Source of the DNA: Datura wrightii
Lineage: Eukaryota; Streptophyta; Magnoliopsida; Solanales; Solanaceae
Assembly: GCA_035772735.1 (NCBI GenBank)
Contig: JASDFA010000003.1
Location: 56,230,501 to 56,294,500 of the forward strand
Length of the DNA: 64,000 nt
Direction of reading: 5' to 3'
Part shown: in pieces, positions 12,100 through 23,448 of the stretch
How the letters are laid out: every line of letters starts with the position of its first letter
How positions within the stretch are numbered: position 1 is the first letter of the stretch
Notes under the pieces: generated by a model
Seen by the model: the letters and a program-made list of their open reading frames with translations, nothing else
The model's database searches: none
Told to the model about the DNA's origin: nothing
Made by a program: the position numbers and the translations under genes

Positions 12100-12605
12100 C
12101 TAAGATACCGGGTGTACTTCAGAACTTCCTATAAAAGCTCCACCAACGGAATGTTCACATGAACCTTCTTTAATTACTCAAGAAATTTACTACAAGTTGT
12201 GTCCTCTGTCTTCTTCTTCAACCTTTGAGAAAAGGGGGGATGTGGCTTAGCTACTACAACCTTCAGTTGTGGGTTTCTAGACTCAATTACCTCAGTCTTG
12301 GAACTCACAGCCAGTTCCTCATTAGATTTTTCTTTTCTGGGGATAGTCTTACCTAGCTCTTTACCATGCGCAAGAAAATTGCGCTCACATTTTCCTTGGG
12401 GTTCTTCTCGGTGTTACCCAGGAGTGCTCCCCATGGTCTATTATTTTGCTGTAGGGCCAATTGCCCCATCTGCCTCTAAAGCTCATGGATGGACTTTTGC
12501 ATATCATTAACCACCTGAGTCTACTGCACCATCCGTTGCATCATTATCTCCTCTAGAGAACCGCTCTGCTGCTGGCCCTGTGGCCTTTGATAAGTGTTCT
12601 GGGGA
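12100..12605 (-). pseudogene. Element B gag C-terminal / linker fragment
   Basis: The minus strand encodes remnants typical of the Gag-protease linker of Athila/Tat-like elements: a glutamine-rich helical piece (MQKSIHELQRQMGQLALQQN) at about 12500-12430 and charged stretches further left. It abuts the truncated right LTR near 12607 directly. The gag N-terminus and primer site are gone, so a deletion joins these parts. Confidence 0.6.
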
Positions 12606-12608
12606 CTT

Positions 12609-13943
12609 TAAAATGATGATTGGTTTGAGAAATTCAACTATCAAAACTTTAAATATAAAATTAACTAAAAAATGATTGTGAGCTTGATTATATTTCGATG
12701 ATGATGAGAGTCTAGGGCAAGGCAGTTGGTCGGTTTCAAGCTGAGTTTTCAGGATATAATTATACTAGTATAGTTCTTCCTATGGTTGTTAGTTGCAAGT
12801 TACTATCCCATTTCTTGCCACTATTCCTAGCATCCAAGAACTATTTCATGAACCTTAATGCCTATATCTCAATGGTCGCATGAGAACAATGAAATGACGA
12901 TTATGCCTACTTGTATTTTAACTAAACGGGGTTAAAGGGTATATCCCTATCCTCAACAACAACTTATATCCTATCACCAATGGGTTCAAGGGTCTTTGAA
13001 TTCTTATTCTGTATTTATCTTTGACCCTTTCGATTCCCTTTCCCAAGGTCAATTGAAAGCCAACGAATTACTTACAAGGTGATCAATCTCATAAATAATA
13101 AATTGTCACAAATAAATGCAAACAACCATAATTGAAGAATCGAAACTAGATTAATTTATTCAAACATTCAACCATCCACCATGGACATAACCCTAGAATA
13201 CAAGTTTAGCTACTCATTGACAAGCGGAAAAACGAATATTTGGTAATCATCATATGAAAATACAAGTAAAGAAGAGAAAAACCTAGTGTAGAACTTTGTC
13301 TTCCTTCCAAACGGCTAACAAGCCTCCACAAATGAACTACAAAATTTAAAAAATGATCAAAATATATGTAATAAATGACCTAAGGCATGCATTTATAAAT
13401 GAGCCTTCAAATGACTCTTCTGCCCTCCAAACCTTGATTTTACAATCAGCATTTTCTACCTCGGAATGAACCTGACATGCCGCCACTTATCTCACCACAG
13501 ATTTAGTCAAATTTCCAACAATTTCAGCTCTAGAGAGGCCCTAACACACCGCCCCTTCTATCTCACTAAGGTGTTCGTCAAAATTCACTAAGTCTAGACA
13601 CCTCTGGCACGAGATGCCACTCATCTCACCAAGATTTGTGAAGTGCAATTCTCTAAAGTTCAAGGGATGGCGCACCATTGCACCAACCTGAAGTTTTGTT
13701 TTTTGAAGTTTGAGACTTGGTGCAGGGAGCCAGCCATAGCACCAGCGCTACAGCTCCTCAAATCTTTACTCCTTGGATCAATTTGAGTCCATTTTACTTA
13801 GTTTCCTGCTTAAATCATCTCAAATCATTTGTTAGCACATAAAACACACACATGAATTTAAGCATAAATTAAGGATTATAAACTCAAAACATGATCAAAT
13901 ATGGGTAAAAACATGACAAATGGTCATAGAAATATCCCCAACA
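12609..13943 (-). repeat. Element B right (5') LTR, truncated at its left end
   Basis: It aligns by eye with 7969-9485, starting at the shared GATTGGTTTGAGAAATT and ending CCCCAACA. It lacks the first ~110 bp (+ orientation), including the primer-site side. The terminal hairpin of the left copy is imperfect here (GGTCATA...TATCCCC). Confidence 0.8.
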
Positions 13944-14551
13944 TCACGTGGCACACCTGACCCATTCTAGGACAAATTTTGCCGATTTTGAAGCTAATTT
14001 CTTAAGGGAAAAAGTTTCATTTGAGTGCTCACCTATAATTACAACATCTAGGTCATTTGTTAGCAATCAGACATCATTTTGTTTGATCATAGTAAGGGTT
14101 GTAATGCAGCTTTGGAGAAGAGACAAGTCATAACATAGGTTTCTTATTTTCTCTATCATTTTACTTTGAATGATGATGATATCTTTGTTTTTTAACTTCT
14201 CTATGAGTGGCTAAACTCCCACTCTAGGATTTTAGCCATAGGTATGGTTGAAGTTTGAAAGACTGATTATTTCTACTTTCGATTCTTTATTAAAGTTTGC
14301 CTATATTTATTTATTTTAATTGCTTATTCTAGACTGACCACCTTATGAATAAATATGTCGGATTTTGGTTGAAATCGGGAGAGGGAACTGAAAGGGTTCA
14401 TTTCCCCATTTTATCGATTTGGTTAGAATAGAAAAATGAAGAGTTAACCTTGAAGGAGTAATCTGACAAGTCTCAGAGGGATCGATAATCGGGACTTCGC
14501 TGTCCTATATTACTTGACGAGCACATTGCGCTTTCATGCGCTTGGGCGACA
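13944..14551. other. Unassigned DNA, possibly R/U5 of an unrelated plus-sense LTR
   Basis: Six hundred bases between the B LTR and the broken RT of element F, with no coding sequence. The part with CTCTATGAGTGGCTAAACTC (near 14200) followed by T-rich stretches resembles the transcribed LTR part of other plant gypsy elements, on the plus strand. I cannot place it in any element here. Confidence 0.3.
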
Positions 14552-14800
14552 TCAGCTTCCAGAGATTGGGTAAACCACCCCTGCATCTAACCACTTAATA
14601 ATTTTTTTCTTTACCACATCTTTCAGAATTTGATTTAGCCTCCTCTGATGCTCGATGCTAGGTATGCAATCTTCTTTTAACTTAATCTTATGAGTGCAGA
14701 TCCCTAGTGGGATACCACCAATGTCAACAATGGTCCACCCGATGGCACTTTTGTACGTTCGAAGAATGGAGATTAATGCTTCTACCTGCCAGTCCAACAT
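14552..14800 (-). pseudogene. Element F RT, N-terminal fragment
   Basis: The minus strand encodes the start of an Athila/Tat-type reverse transcriptase: SILRTYKSAIGWTIVDIGGI, GICTHKIKLKED, QRRLNQILKDVVKKKIIKWL and AGVVYPISGS. The family continues with WVSPVQ and the rest of the palm, but homology stops abruptly at 14552, so the remainder was lost or displaced. This is the only RT sequence seen in the Athila/Tat-like elements of this window. Confidence 0.8.
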
Positions 14801-15209
14801 TTTGCAGAGATAATTACTAGTAGTGTATTTTGAGGACCAAGGAATACATACCGAAGATGAGCAGGCAGTGGCTTAAGCTCAACACTGGTGGTTCTTCTAT
14901 GGATCATTTAGCGGGAGGGCTTGCTCTATTTTTCAAGTTAAGCTCCAAATTTTAAGTGCATATGACTAGGCACCCCTTCCCACAATAGCTTTCACTATCT
15001 CATCAAACCCAATAGCTTCCCAATTACACTAAAGTCATTCGGCTGTCATATGATCCAGTAGACATTAAATACTACTTCCTCATTGTTTAGCCTAAATTTA
15101 GTTCTCCACTCTCTATGTCCACTAGTGCTCGTCCTGTGGCTAAAAATGGTCGACCAAAATAATGGGTACTTCGAAGTCAACATCGCAGTCTAATATGATG
15201 AAGTCTGCT
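14801..15209 (-). pseudogene. Element F protease C-terminal part and protease-RT linker
   Basis: Next to T2 the plus strand TAATATGATGAAGTC reads on the minus strand as the DFIILD part of the retropepsin domain, followed by an LILG/FGRPF-like stretch near 15150. The remainder is a variable linker to RT, with stops. The N-terminal half of the domain lies 20 kb away at 35660, on the other side of T2. Confidence 0.6.
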
Positions 15210-17563
15210 TGTCACGACCCAAATAGAGGCCAGGATCGCAGCACAGGACAAGGAGCCCCGAGAGGCCCCAAGTCGACCCATGGCATAAGCATACATCTAA
15301 CTCGATCAATGAAACTAAATAATCAACAATATAATCATAACGGAAGTCTAAACTTAAACATAACATCAGAATACACAATCTGAAGCTGAATACAATCATA
15401 TGTATGAAAAGCCTCTAAACATGTGAGTTGTTGGGACAAGACCCCCAACTAACTCAACAAACTAAAACTAAAAATACATAAGGAAATCTAAGTAGCCTAG
15501 TCCTCGGGAGACGAGGACTCACTAAAAACACAAAGGCTAACTCAGATAAGATGACTACGAACGGGGTTGAACCTGAGAGTTGGATCCTGTATCATGAAAT
15601 GATACAGCATCGTGTATGCGGTCAGTACATGGAATGTACCGAGTATGCAGGGTAAGTAAAACCATTTAAGTAAGTAAAATAATTTAAAGACGATGGATAA
15701 TGTAAAACATAAAAAATAAGAATCTGAGAGTAGGGCTTGAATGCATTCTTTCAGAAATCATGATCTCAACATAACATATCATATCATAATCGATTGACTC
15801 AAACTTGAAATCTGATATTTATAAGTAAAGCTGAACATTGAGTCAAACCTGCTTTAGAACATGCTTACATATGTAAATTTCATGACTAATGAACATGCAT
15901 AACTGAAATCATGAGGAACAATGGGAGACTCATCTTTTAACTGACATACCATGATAGAGCTTACGTTGTCCCAACTATCACACTCACATGGGTTGAGCCA
16001 TCCAAATCCTTGAAAGGGCTAGGAAAGATACCCTGATATTGATATCAAGCTCATGGGCCAATAGGGTCGGGGATAGCTCACAAGGAGGTCCTAAAGTCAT
16101 AATGTATAAACCTACGTTCGCGCATAGTTCTGAGGCATAGTGTGAACGACCCTTAGCCTTCTCGGTGCTAGACACTACTCCCAAAAACATGCATATGCTC
16201 TACATGATTATTTAACAAAGCTCAACATCGTCCATTGATGGAGCTCAATCATCAAATACATCTCATTTGTGAAATCATGCATATGCGAAGCTTTAGCTCA
16301 AAACATACCACAAGCTGAAAGAATTTTGGGAGTCTTCACTCCAAAACCATGTGGTAAGCTTAATTCAGGAAAATCATCAATCGTACATAAACATGTGGAT
16401 ATTTCCCGAAGCCTTATCATACTTGAAAATACTCAATTCATATCGAAAACATGATTATAAACATGGGTAGCTTGGAAACATACATTTCATCATAATATCT
16501 CATCATCATCATGCAATCATCACCAATCTCATATTTCATGAACTTTTCAATAATGGGCTTTTTAATTCATAAATCTAGAAACACGATTTTTAATTAAAAG
16601 CATTATAAAACTTGCCCATGCTTCATAATTCAATAGTAGAAATGTATTTAAATCATATCCATGTAAACAATAAGGAAATTCATGCATTGGGTTAAAACCC
16701 CATAGATTAGTCATAGTTCATTCATGATTTAGAGAGGGATTAGGCATGGGTGTGAAAGGAATCACCCATTCATAACCCTACATACCTATTGGTAGCTGAT
16801 TCTTACACCTCTTTGAATGCCCAATAGGAAATTGAAGAGAAGTTGATGGATGCTAGGCTTGATCACCCACTCTAGTCTTCTACCTTGCATGCATGAATGA
16901 ATAAGGCCTAAAATGAACTTAACCACTTTAAAAGTCACTATTCATAACTCAAAACGACATAGTTTAGGCTTTAGAAGCTTAGGAATTACGAAAAAGCAAT
17001 TACTAAACTCGCAGAAATTAACTGTCAGGTGGTCCCAACGAGGGACCTAACGATTCATCATCGAGGGTCACGATGAAGATCATGACTCATGGCTTAGCTC
17101 GTGAAGTACACTGCTCGACAGGTCTCCTGGGCTCATGACGGAAGACTTAACTACTTGTGACCTAGTGACCACAACTCGTGGTCACCATCCGTGTGGTGCG
17201 CTACCTTAGTTCAACAAAATCCTTCCCTTCTTGGTCATGATTCATCCCATGAATTGTGGGGACTGACCATGACTCGTGGGCTCCTTCCGTCAAGTGCACT
17301 ACCTCCCTTCCTCTCTTTCCTTACTCACTCTTCCCACAACGGACCTAACAACTCATGGGGCCTGACCACAAGTCGTGTTCATGCCCGTGGGATCTCACTT
17401 CTCAAGTTTCAAATTCATTCCCTGGGCCTCCTCACTAGTCACATCACGACTCGTGGGCTCCTCCACGGGTCTCCTCACGACTCATTCTGTGTCGGGTGCC
17501 AGATTTTAGGTTTTTCTCCGTTTCAACTCTTGCATCTGATCCTTGGGCTTTCGGGGTATAACA
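15210..17563 (-). repeat. T2 left (3') LTR
   Basis: It starts TGTCACGACCC and ends GTATAACA, matching 33303-35659 along its length with scattered differences. Palindromic ACGASTCGT words occupy about 17040-17500 in U3. Apparent open frames on the plus strand here (for example 17191-17610) are not shared with the sister LTRs. Confidence 0.93.
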
Positions 17564-17578
17564 ATATCTCCCCCTTAG
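17564..17578 (-). other. T2 polypurine tract
   Basis: The minus strand shows CTAAGGGGGAGATAT, immediately 5' of the 3' LTR. Confidence 0.8.
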
Positions 17579-17720
17579 GAACATTCATCCTTAAATGTTG
17601 GAACACGTAAAGAAAAGCAGAGAAATGCAATTATCATATTCAAATATTGATCATTTAAGACGAAAACTGACGAAATGACTATCTCCGATTCAAACTACAT
17701 AGTTGATCTGAATTTACGAA

Positions 17721-18545
17721 TCATACACACATACATATACATAAAAAAACATGGACACATGAACTGAACATGAAAACTAAATAGGGTTTGAGAGCAAAAC
17801 TAATACCTGAAGTTGAAATTGAGCCGGTAGAGAATAAATGTGGGTTTCTAGCCATCATATCTGCTTTAGCTTCCCACGTAGCTCCTTCAACATGTTGGTT
17901 GCTCCATAACACTTTAACTGAAGCTACTTCCTTGTTCCTTAGCCTCCGAACCTGATGATCTAATATTTCCATCAGAACTTCCTCGTAGCTAAGGTTGTCT
18001 TTTACACCAACGCTATTCACCAGAACTACTAGAGCTGGATCTCGCAAACATTTCTTCAAAAGTGATACATGAAACACAGGATGCACAGAAGACAACTCTA
18101 AGGGAAATTTCAACTCATATGCTACCTTACCAACTCTTCTCATAATCCGGTAAGGACCAACATAGCGGGAACAAAGTTTTCCTTTCTTCCCAAACCGCAT
18201 GACTCCCTTTATGGGAGATACCTTCAGAAATACCCAATCGTCCACCTCGAACTCGAACTCTCTCCTCCTAACGTCTGCATATGACTTTTGATGATTCTGA
18301 GCGGTTTTCAACCTGTCCCTGATCATCTGAGCCTTCTCTAGAGCCTCATGCATCGAATCTTGCCCTATTATCACCGCTTCAGAAACTTCGAACCAACCAA
18401 TGGGTAACGTGCATCTCCACCTATAGAGAGCCTCGAACGGTGCCATCTGGATATTGGAATGAAATCTGTTGTTGTAGGCAAACTCGATAAGGGGCAAGTG
18501 ATCATCCCAACCATCTTTGAAGTTAATCACACACGCCCTCAACAT
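17721..18545 (-). pseudogene. T2 integrase C-terminus and chromodomain-like tail (274 codons, open)
   Basis: The best-preserved integrase end in the window. It begins in the core (MLRACVINFKDGWDDHLPL, FAYNNRFHSNIQMAPFEALY), continues through a basic GPY/F-like module (SRYVGPYRIMRRVGKVAYEL near residue 130, VHPVFHVSLLKKC) and ends in the chromodomain-like block (VRRLRNKEVASVKVLWSNQ, EGATWEAKADM, NPHLF). The family usually stops just after PHLF; here the frame runs about 35 codons further toward the LTR. The apparent Met start is internal. Confidence 0.88.
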
Positions 18546-19324
18546 GTCCTTGAGGGTCTAAATTGTCCACTCCACTTGACCATCTATTTCCGGGTGGAAT
18601 GTTATGCTGAGTTTAACCTATGTACCAAGCCCTTTTTGAAACGACTTCCAAAACTGAGAGGTAAATTGGGTACCCCTGTAAGAAATGATGGATAATCTCA
18701 CTCCATGCAATCGGACTAGCTCCTGGATATATAGTTTGGCATAATCCTCCACCGAATCCGTGGTTTTAACTGGTAGAAAATTTGCAGCCTTGGTCAATTT
18801 GTCTACCACAACCTAAATAGAATCATATTGTCGACGAGTATGAGGTAGACCTGTGATGAAATCCATATTAATTGCTTCCCACATTCAAGTAGGAATACTG
18901 ATATCCTGAAGCACACCTCCCGGCCTCTGGGTGCTTGACCTTTACCTATTGACAGTTCGGACACTTAGCTACGAATTCTGCAATATCTTTCTTCCTGCCA
19001 TTCCACTAATAGATTTTCCGTAAGTCATGGTATATCTTAGTGGTACCCGGATGGATAGAATATCCGGATCCATGAGCTTCATGCAACATTCGGAACATAT
19101 AGGCGACCCTGGTACCAAAGCATACCATCTCCTCCTTTGGAGAAGACCTCCACCTTCTGATTTTGAATGGGTTCTCTTAAGTTTACCAAAATCGGGTCCT
19201 CATCTTGTCTAGCTTTCACATCAGTCACCAAGGACGATTCTGATCCATTTTGCACAACAACGCTGCCATTGGTCGAGTCAACTAACCTAACTCCCAATCT
19301 TGGAAGTCGATATACATCTTTCAC
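18546..19324 (-). pseudogene. T2 integrase N-terminus and core (decayed)
   Basis: The minus strand shows GSESSLVTDVKARQDEDPIL and the zinc-finger region with LHEAHGS near 19090, the CxxC side near 18960, and core fragments including LTKAANFLPVKTTDSVEDYA and LSIISYRGTQFTSQFW at 18809-18618. In the last motif the usual SDRGTQF has Tyr in place of the second catalytic Asp. Several stops split it. Confidence 0.8.
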
Positions 19325-19822
19325 CAGCTCTTTCTTCCCCTCACCACATGCGACATACTTTCCATAGAGAGTCTACTAAGTGCTTCTGCTACTACATTAG
19401 CCTTACTCGGATTGTAAAGGACACTCATATCGTAGTCTTTGAGTAGTTTCAACCACCTCCTTTGCCGAAGATTGAGGTCCTTCTGGCTAAACACATATTG
19501 CAAACTCTTATGGTCCATGAACACATCCACATGGACTCCATTCAAATAATGTCTCCATATCTTCAAGGCGAACACCACCGTGGCCAATTCAAGATCTAGA
19601 GGCATATGCTATAACTTTTTTGTGCTGCATCAACACACCCCAAGTCCGATCCTTGAAGCATCAAAATACACCACGAACCTATCAGTACCCTCTGGTAGAG
19701 TTAACACCGATGCTGAAGTAAGTTGAGTCTTCAACTCTTAGAAGCTCTTTTCACAAACCTCCGACCATTGGAATTTCACCTTCTTCTGGGTCAATCTTGT
19801 CAAAAGTGCTGTAATCAATGAG
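19325..19822 (-). pseudogene. T2 RNase H, left of the C insertion
   Basis: LDLELATVVFALKIWRHYL carries the Glu region, MDHKSLQYVFSQKDLNLRQR the next Asp region, and KLLKDYDMSVLYNPSKANVV the domain end, on the minus strand. To the right the frame decays through the RT-RNase H connection and stops at 19822, before target duplication AAACC and element C. The preceding RT is at 30538. Confidence 0.82.
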
Positions 19823-19827
19823 AAACC

Positions 19828-21429
19828 TGATAATGTCCAAAATATATTCATAAATCAAAGAATACACACGGTCGTTTTATCAAAACAAGTAACCCGACGA
19901 GTGTCGGGGTCAAATTCTATGAGGACTAGGGAGTGATAAATTCAAGCGTCGATTGAGAAGCTAATTTTATCTTGCACCATATAAGTTTAACATAAAAACA
20001 AGGAAATCGGGGGGAATAAACTTTGTATAGATTTACACAAATTTATTTAGTGAATTCAAACTAAAAGGATCAGCTAAGTTGTAGACAATATTTGTGAGAT
20101 ACTAGAGGTGCAGTGTAGATGAAATACTAATTAGATTGGGATAGACCAGGATAACTTAATAAGTTCAATAAATGTAAATAATCTCAGGAAATAGGTAGCC
20201 TCAGCTTCCTAGCCTATTGACTACCCCAAACTAGAGTTTTCTCAAACTCTAGCTGCAATTTAATACACCCGAATTGATTTGGATCAGCAACTTCACTATT
20301 CGTAGCTGTTAGTTTCTAATTAGGAAGGAGGAAGTAATTTCAGCTATTACTAGATTAATTTTACAACCTCACATCCATACCCACTACTAGATTCCCTTCC
20401 ACTACTTAATTATTTTCTCCCGAGCAATAATTAAGCAAGTATAGATAGACCTATATCATCATCAATAGATCTTCATTATTAGATTGAAAGGAATCCAATA
20501 GATTTACACTTAATTGAACATTATGAAGTTAACTCTAGCAATACCCAATCGAATTAAGTATTCATCATTACATACCTCTAGTTAATGATTTTAGCTACTC
20601 ATAGTTAAGAAATTCAAAAACACAATTATCAAAAGCATCATTGAATTTATTAAGAAGAGTAGATGAATTAAAAGCACAATTATCATTCAATTACAACTGA
20701 AACTAAATAATACCAAAGAAGAAAAGAGAGCAGAGTATTTTTTACAACTTTCAATCAAAATCCCTTTTGTCAGCTAAAAATTGGTATTCAGCTAAAAATG
20801 AAAGATGATGTGATGTGTACTTGGCTTCTCTCTCAATCTCTATATCTTCTCCCTCTTTTTCTCTCCTTTCTACAATATACTTCTCTTTCTATTTATACCC
20901 TGAAAAGTAGGGTACTTTTCCTTCCTTTTTCAACAATGGACAATTTTACCCTTAATAGCGTCATTCTGGAACCAGTGAAGGTACCAGTGGTTCACCGATG
21001 AAATCCGTGAACCACTGACTACTTGCTCTTCCTCTTCAGTCATTACCAGTGAACTTCGGCGGTTCACCCGACATTTCGCCGATGCCAATTCGTGAACCAT
21101 CGGACCTTAAATGCCAATTATAGACATTTTTGAGTGTCATTCAACGACTGAACCAGCGTCCCGCCATAGGTGACTCGTGAACCGCCAGCGGCATTCTTCT
21201 AACAAGGCAGTGACCTTCATCTTTTTAACTGGCGTGTCACCGATTAACACCTGTGTTCGCCACTTCTGTTCATTTCCTCCATTTTACACTATTTTAACTT
21301 TTTTCTTCAAATTTAGGCATCTGTACACAACAAAAGAAAAAAAGGCATAAAATCCAAATAATCAACTCGAGAATTAAGCAAAAACTCAAACTTTAGAGTC
21401 TAATGAGTTGGTAAATTACCAACTCATCA
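19828..21429 (-). repeat. Element C left (3') LTR
   Basis: It begins TGATAATGTCC and ends ACTCATCA, matching 28927-30532 with few differences. On the minus strand its start holds a perfect 25-bp palindrome (21403-21427). A cluster of GC-rich inverted repeats follows (about 20960-21270), then a TATA box TATAAATA (20890-20897). The rest is A+T-rich with no gene. Confidence 0.93.
20890..20897 (-). promoter_or_regulatory. LTR TATA box of element C
   Basis: TATAAATA on the minus strand, about 60 bases downstream of the U3 inverted-repeat cluster. The other three C/D LTRs have it at 29992-29999, 44710-44717 and 53794-53801. It is the presumed start of the element transcript. Confidence 0.65.
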
Positions 21430-23448
21430 AACCCCTAACTTGAATCATGTTGTCCTCAAGTAATGAAATATTTCAACTATTGAGGAAGAGGTCACATTTA
21501 TTCACAATTTAGACTTCGCCAACCACCTGGACTATGACAACCCAAAGATACTCATCATGCTCACTAAAAAAGAGAAAGAAATGCCCCAAAAGACCAAAAC
21601 AATGAAGGTGTTTCAAGAAGGAAACACCTTTATATCAATTAAAGATTTTTGAAAGGAATCATTAACCACACAAGGGCAATTCTCAACCAAGTAACACACA
21701 TAGCATATCAAGTTGTAATCACTAAAAATTCACAGCTTACCTTAGAGTTTGCACTCCTTATTCTATGCCCATATGAAATCTAAATGCTCTTGCATCCCTA
21801 AAAGGAAGGATGCCACTCACCAAATATAAAGATCCCTATTCTCTTGACTCTTTTATCATTTGAATACATACCAGGGATCAATTGGAAGAGACACTCACAC
21901 TCACTCTCCCAAAAGATATCTTCATACATACACTTGACCCATAGGCTTGCCCTACATGTAATTCGCCACTAATGTAGAGTAGCTGCACCTAGAATCAGTT
22001 AGGACTTGCGGGCTGTGGTGTAGGCTTAAGGTCAGGGTAGGATGAACATTTGGATGTACTGACTAGATCCTCCCTAATGCTTTTTGTGCCAAGCCTTACA
22101 ACATTTTTTCTCACTCAAACTCCTTTTCCTTTCCTTTCTCATTGATTCCTTTCATTTCTTTCATAATCCCCCTTATAACCCCTCTTTAGTTTCTATCACT
22201 AGCCTTATTACCTCAAGAGGGAACATCAATTCACACAATTAGTCTTTTTCTTTTTGGATTCATCTTTGTGTGCACTTTGACTAAATGTGATGTTCCCTTT
22301 ACACTATATTTCTTGTCTTCCCCCTTTGTTCTGCATACCCCCAAACTTAGGCTCTTGCCTCATTTTCCACACTTGCTTTGCTCATTCCTTTCTTCTTAGG
22401 CATTGAGCCCTGCTTCAACACTTATTTTTTCCTTAGCATTTAGGGAGAATGGGGCCAAAAGAGGTATTAAGAATGGTCTTAAGGCTTGTAATGTGGTTGC
22501 CAAGGAAAGGTTTCAAGGATCAAAATTGGCTCACAAGGATTAATGATCATGGAGGGCATATGGTTGAAGTGGCTAAACAACTGAGGGCCTAAACTCATCT
22601 CCTTGGTGCAACTACCTCTAGGATTTCACCTTGAATCACATTTAGGGAAAGTTCTAGACAAGATGTAATGCACAAGATTAACAAACATATCCTCTCCACA
22701 CGAAGCATCACCCTTAAAAGGGTCTACAAGAGTCATTTTTCAAAATAAAACATCACATTAGGACATCAAGCAGGAAACATCATAAGTCAAGCAAGGAATT
22801 TTACAACGTACGATCAAGATTACTATGCTACGGTGTCAACACTTGCTAATTATCTTAATTTTCATGCCCTTATTTTCACATTTTCATTCCACTCACAAGA
22901 AAAATTTTAGTTGATGCCTCTTAAAACAACTTCGCAACAAACTCAAAGTGACATGGCGTTTCCCTTAAGAATGTCGCCACTCAATCTATCATCCGGAAAA
23001 GCCAACCTGGTTCAACCACAAAATTAACTGGAATAAAAGAATGCTCCTTGGGAAAGAACCATGGTATAAAGAAAACCCTCAGAGTTTTAATTTCTACACT
23101 ACTCTATTTATAATGGCGAAAAAGAAATTTAGGGTCATCTTATTCGAAATTTCAAAATACAATGCTTAAAACCGGAGACCCCATTGAGTTACTAATTACC
23201 ACTCACAAAAACACAAATCAATTCATTCATTCATTCAAATAATAGAACATGCCCGACAAGGGCAATCAACAATCACAACAGCCCGACAAAGGCTGGACTT
23301 ACTCAAATTTAAGAAATAAAACAACTTAAAACACAAATACCCTCCATCAACAATGCTCATCCCTCCACCCACATAAGATCATACATTGTCCCCAATGTAT
23401 TATGAAAAAAGAACAAAGGGAGAAGAGACAAGAAACTCCCTGAACGGG
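21430..23448 (-). other. Element C 3' noncoding region with polypurine tract and conserved boxes
   Basis: No supported gene. The end next to the LTR reads CAAGTTAGGGGTT on the minus strand, a likely polypurine tract. Boxes shared with D include CCATAGGCTTGCCCT near 21940, a TTAAG...CTTAA dyad near 22470, and CCCTTAAGAATG...TCTATCATC at 22961-23005. The conservation with D over about 2 kb without an open frame suggests cis-acting function or young age. Confidence 0.65.

Larger units (their letters stand above)
7857..13943 (-). mobile_element. Element B: gag-protease-only, Athila/Tat-like LTR element, deletion derivative
   Basis: Two LTR copies (7857-9485 and 12609-13943) in the same orientation enclose about 3.1 kb. 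That interior holds the gag C-terminus and a decayed retropepsin on the minus strand plus a noncoding 3' region. RT, integrase, the gag N-terminus, the primer site and the first roughly 110 bp (+ orientation) of the right LTR are missing. The protease type and the 3' noncoding boxes tie it to the C/D group. The left boundary is approximate. Confidence 0.75.

Noticed and set aside
17191..17610. Plus-strand open frame of 139 codons
   Set aside because: It lies in the T2 U3 repeat array and runs over the LTR end; sister LTRs do not keep it open.
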